From Prauserella aidingensis (GTDB taxonomy: Bacteria > Actinomycetota > Actinomycetes > Mycobacteriales > Pseudonocardiaceae), in the NCBI RefSeq assembly GCF_024171865.1, contig NZ_JAMTCN010000002.1:62001-126000 (forward strand): a stretch of DNA of 64,000 nucleotides, given 5' to 3'. Below the pieces are notes generated by a model. It ran no database searches. It was not told where the DNA came from and saw only the letters and a program-made list of their open reading frames with translations. Positions 62,364 through 64,000 of the stretch are shown piece by piece. The position numbers and the translations under genes are program-made. Within the stretch, counting starts at the first letter, position 1; the number at the start of each line of letters is the position of its first letter.

Positions 62364-63379
62364 GACGCCACCTCGTTCCTGCCGGCGCGGAGCTTGCCTG
62401 CGCGGCGCTTACCGGAGCCGTTGGTCCCGGAACCGTCGTCGTGGTTGCCGTTGCTGCCGGCGCTGCCCAGTTCGTCGCCGTAATGCCGGAGCAGCAGTTG
62501 CTCCAACGTCGGCGGCGTGGCGGTCAGGGCCTGCACGTCGTGGGAAGCCAGGTCGCGCATGATCGCCGGCAGGTGCTCGGCATCGACCTCGAACCGCATC
62601 TGCCGGCCCTCGGCGTGCAGGTCGTGCACGCCCTGCCGACGAGCGAGCTCGGTGAGGGGCTTGTCGGTCGACACGGTGACGGTCGTCCGGGACAGGTGCC
62701 GCAGGTCCTGCAACGTGCCGGACTCGACGACCGTGCCCTTGCGAATGATGGAGATCCGGTCGGCGAGGATCTCGACCTGGGCCAGGATGTGACTGGACAG
62801 CAGCACCGTGACACCGGCGTCCTTGGCCTCGCGGACGCACTCCTGGAAGACGACCTCCATCAGCGGGTCGAGACCCGCGGTGGGCTCGTCGAGCAGCAGC
62901 AGGTCGACGTCGGAGGCCAGCGCCGAGATCAGCGCGACCTTCTGCCGATTACCCTTGGAGTAGGTCCGGCCCTTCTTGCGCGGGTCGAGGTCGAAGCGCT
63001 CGACGAGCTCGTCGCGTTTGGCGGCGTCCACCCCGCCCCGCAGCCGGGCGAACAGGTCCATGGCCTCCCCGCCGGTGAGGTTGGGCCACAGCTCCACATC
63101 GCCGGGCACGTAGGCCAGCCGGCGGTGCAGGGCGACGGCGTCGCGCCACGGGTCGCCGCCGAGCATGCGTACCGTCCCGGCGTCGTGGCGCAGGATCCCC
63201 AGCAGGATCCGCATCGTGGTGGACTTCCCGGCGCCGTTCGGTCCCAGGAAGCCGTGGACCTCTCCGCGTGCGACCTCGAGGTCGAGGCCGTCGAGGGCGG
63301 TGACCTTCCCGTAGTTCTTGGTGACGCCGGAGATGTCGATGGCAGGGGACTCGCCCCTGGCGGATTCGGTGGACGACAT
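62360..63379 (-). CDS. ABC exporter ATP-binding protein
   Basis: A 339-aa ATPase of the DrrA-like class. Walker [10 protein letters not shown], signature YSKGNRQK (a known variant of LSGGQ in this family), Walker [15 protein letters not shown] and switch His SSHIL. The C-terminal extension ends in a low-complexity tail (about 300-339). It forms a two-gene exporter with the permease and lies downstream of a TetR gene. Confidence 0.94.
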   Translation of the reverse strand: MSSTESARGESPAIDISGVTKNYGKVTALDGLDLEVARGEVHGFLGPNGAGKSTTMRILLGILRHDAGTVRMLGGDPWRDAVALHRRLAYVPGDVELWPNLTGGEAMDLFARLRGGVDAAKRDELVERFDLDPRKKGRTYSKGNRQKVALISALASDVDLLLLDEPTAGLDPLMEVVFQECVREAKDAGVTVLLSSHILAQVEILADRISIIRKGTVVESGTLQDLRHLSRTTVTVSTDKPLTELARRQGVHDLHAEGRQMRFEVDAEHLPAIMRDLASHDVQALTATPPTLEQLLLRHYGDELGSAGSNGNHDDGSGTNGSGKRRAGKLRAGRNEVAS

Positions 63380-63464
63380 GGTCGACCCTCTTTCTGCCGT
63401 GGAGTCTCGTGGTGTTCGCGATGTCGTTCGCGTGGTCTGCAGGTGTGCGCCGGCTGTCCGCGGG

Positions 63465-64000
63465 TCAGGCGGTGTCGGGTGTGGTGTCCGGTCCGGCGGG
63501 CGGATCGGCCGGGGGGTCGCTGTCGCTGAGTGGTTCGGTGCGGTCGGACACGTAGGCGTCGAGCAGGGTGCTGTCGGTCAGCAGGCCGTGGGTGTAGAGC
63601 TCGAGGGCGGGCGGCATCAGCTCGTGGGTCGTCTGCCGCCAGAAGTCCGCGTCGAGCTCGCCGAGCTCCTTGTCCGCCATCAGGACGGACTGGAGCATCC
63701 AGCCGAGCGAGATCGAGAAGGTGAGCTTGACGCGGGCCCGCTCGTCCCGACTGGGCCGCATCACTCCGGTGCGGACCCCTTCGGCCATCCAGCGCTCGGC
63801 CTCGCCGTACATGTCGGTGAGGAGGTTCCGTGCCGCATCACCGCCGTTCATGAGGCTGCGCACCACGTAGCGGATGAGCGGCTGGAACTCGTCGACCATC
63901 GCCATCTGCGTCAGGAACGTGGCGCGCAGATCGGCCGAGCGCATGGCCTCGGTCTTGTACTTCCGGGTCACGTCCACGACGTGTTCGTCGCAGGCGCGGC
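63465..64000 (-). CDS. TetR-family regulator, 5' part beyond the window
   Basis: The C-terminal 178 codons of a helical ligand-binding domain ([47 protein letters not shown]). The frame runs off the window end, so the DNA-binding domain is not seen; GTG 63977 is not a credible start. The Asp/Pro-rich tail is disordered. Its position 85 bases upstream of the exporter genes suggests it represses them. Family assignment is from the C-terminal domain only. Confidence 0.75.
   Translation of the reverse strand, partial: RACDEHVVDVTRKYKTEAMRSADLRATFLTQMAMVDEFQPLIRYVVRSLMNGGDAARNLLTDMYGEAERWMAEGVRTGVMRPSRDERARVKLTFSISLGWMLQSVLMADKELGELDADFWRQTTHELMPPALELYTHGLLTDSTLLDAYVSDRTEPLSDSDPPADPPAGPDTTPDTA

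Overview
The window is GC-rich DNA with strong third-position G/C bias, many GTG and TTG starts, two tRNAs, an SRP RNA and a gene order typical of Actinobacteria. Several blocks are collinear, up to overall inversion, with well-known Mycobacterium tuberculosis neighbourhoods: dnaX / amidase / ybaB / recR; leuA / aspartokinase / asd; and metallophosphoesterase / ponA2 / whiB4 / two GET3-like ATPases / RidA-like / MBL-fold / crp / nth / thioredoxin-like / Nudix / marP. The non-mycobacterial features (XRE-DUF5753 with DUF397, dispersed intergenic repeats, GC-rich low-complexity protein linkers) suggest a Pseudonocardiaceae-type organism such as Saccharomonospora or Amycolatopsis. The genus is inference. 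There is no rRNA, CRISPR array, insertion sequence or prophage.

Layout. 1-5 kb: a DUF2267 protein, then metH on the minus strand under an S-adenosylhomocysteine riboswitch, then tRNA-Ser. 5-9 kb: a KtrAB/TrkAH-type potassium uptake pair downstream of gnd. 8.6-10.5 kb: an XRE-DUF5753 regulator and its DUF397 partner, then the SRP RNA. 10.9-16 kb: dnaX, a cell-wall amidase, ybaB, recR and a small P-loop kinase. 16-22 kb: a five-gene oligopeptide ABC importer operon. 22-24 kb: a divergent EamA exporter / LysR pair. 24-30 kb: leuA with a leader-peptide and pseudoknot leader, then lysC-asd. 30-38 kb: an MFS exporter, a secreted protein, an esterase, an FMN reductase, Dps, an S9 peptidase and a K+ channel. 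38-42 kb: two secreted carbohydrate-active proteins behind a promoter that overlaps a LacI-type palindrome. 42-53.5 kb: tRNA-Pro and the conserved ponA2/whiB4/GET3-like/RidA/MBL cluster, which includes two tandem paralogues of unknown function. 53.7-60.6 kb: an MFS exporter, a gene-free region with RNA-like secondary structure, crp and the nth-marP operon. 60.7-64 kb: a two-gene ABC exporter and the end of a TetR regulator.

How the parts work together. metH, leuA and lysC-asd are amino-acid biosynthesis units, two of them with readable RNA control. metH is predicted to be switched on by S-adenosylhomocysteine through release of its Shine-Dalgarno sequence. leuA has a 13-codon leader peptide with three consecutive Leu codons and two interleaved stems. 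The ponA2-whiB4-GET3-marP section combines envelope synthesis, redox sensing and acid/oxidative stress resistance. Many genes here appear to be transcribed leaderless, from a TANNNT box 6-8 bases before the start codon.

Non-coding highlights are a family of 19-23 bp stem hairpins at convergent gene ends, three arrays of an exact 21-bp-period repeat, and a candidate structured RNA upstream of crp. All functional statements come from reading the sequence and from family knowledge; no searches were run.
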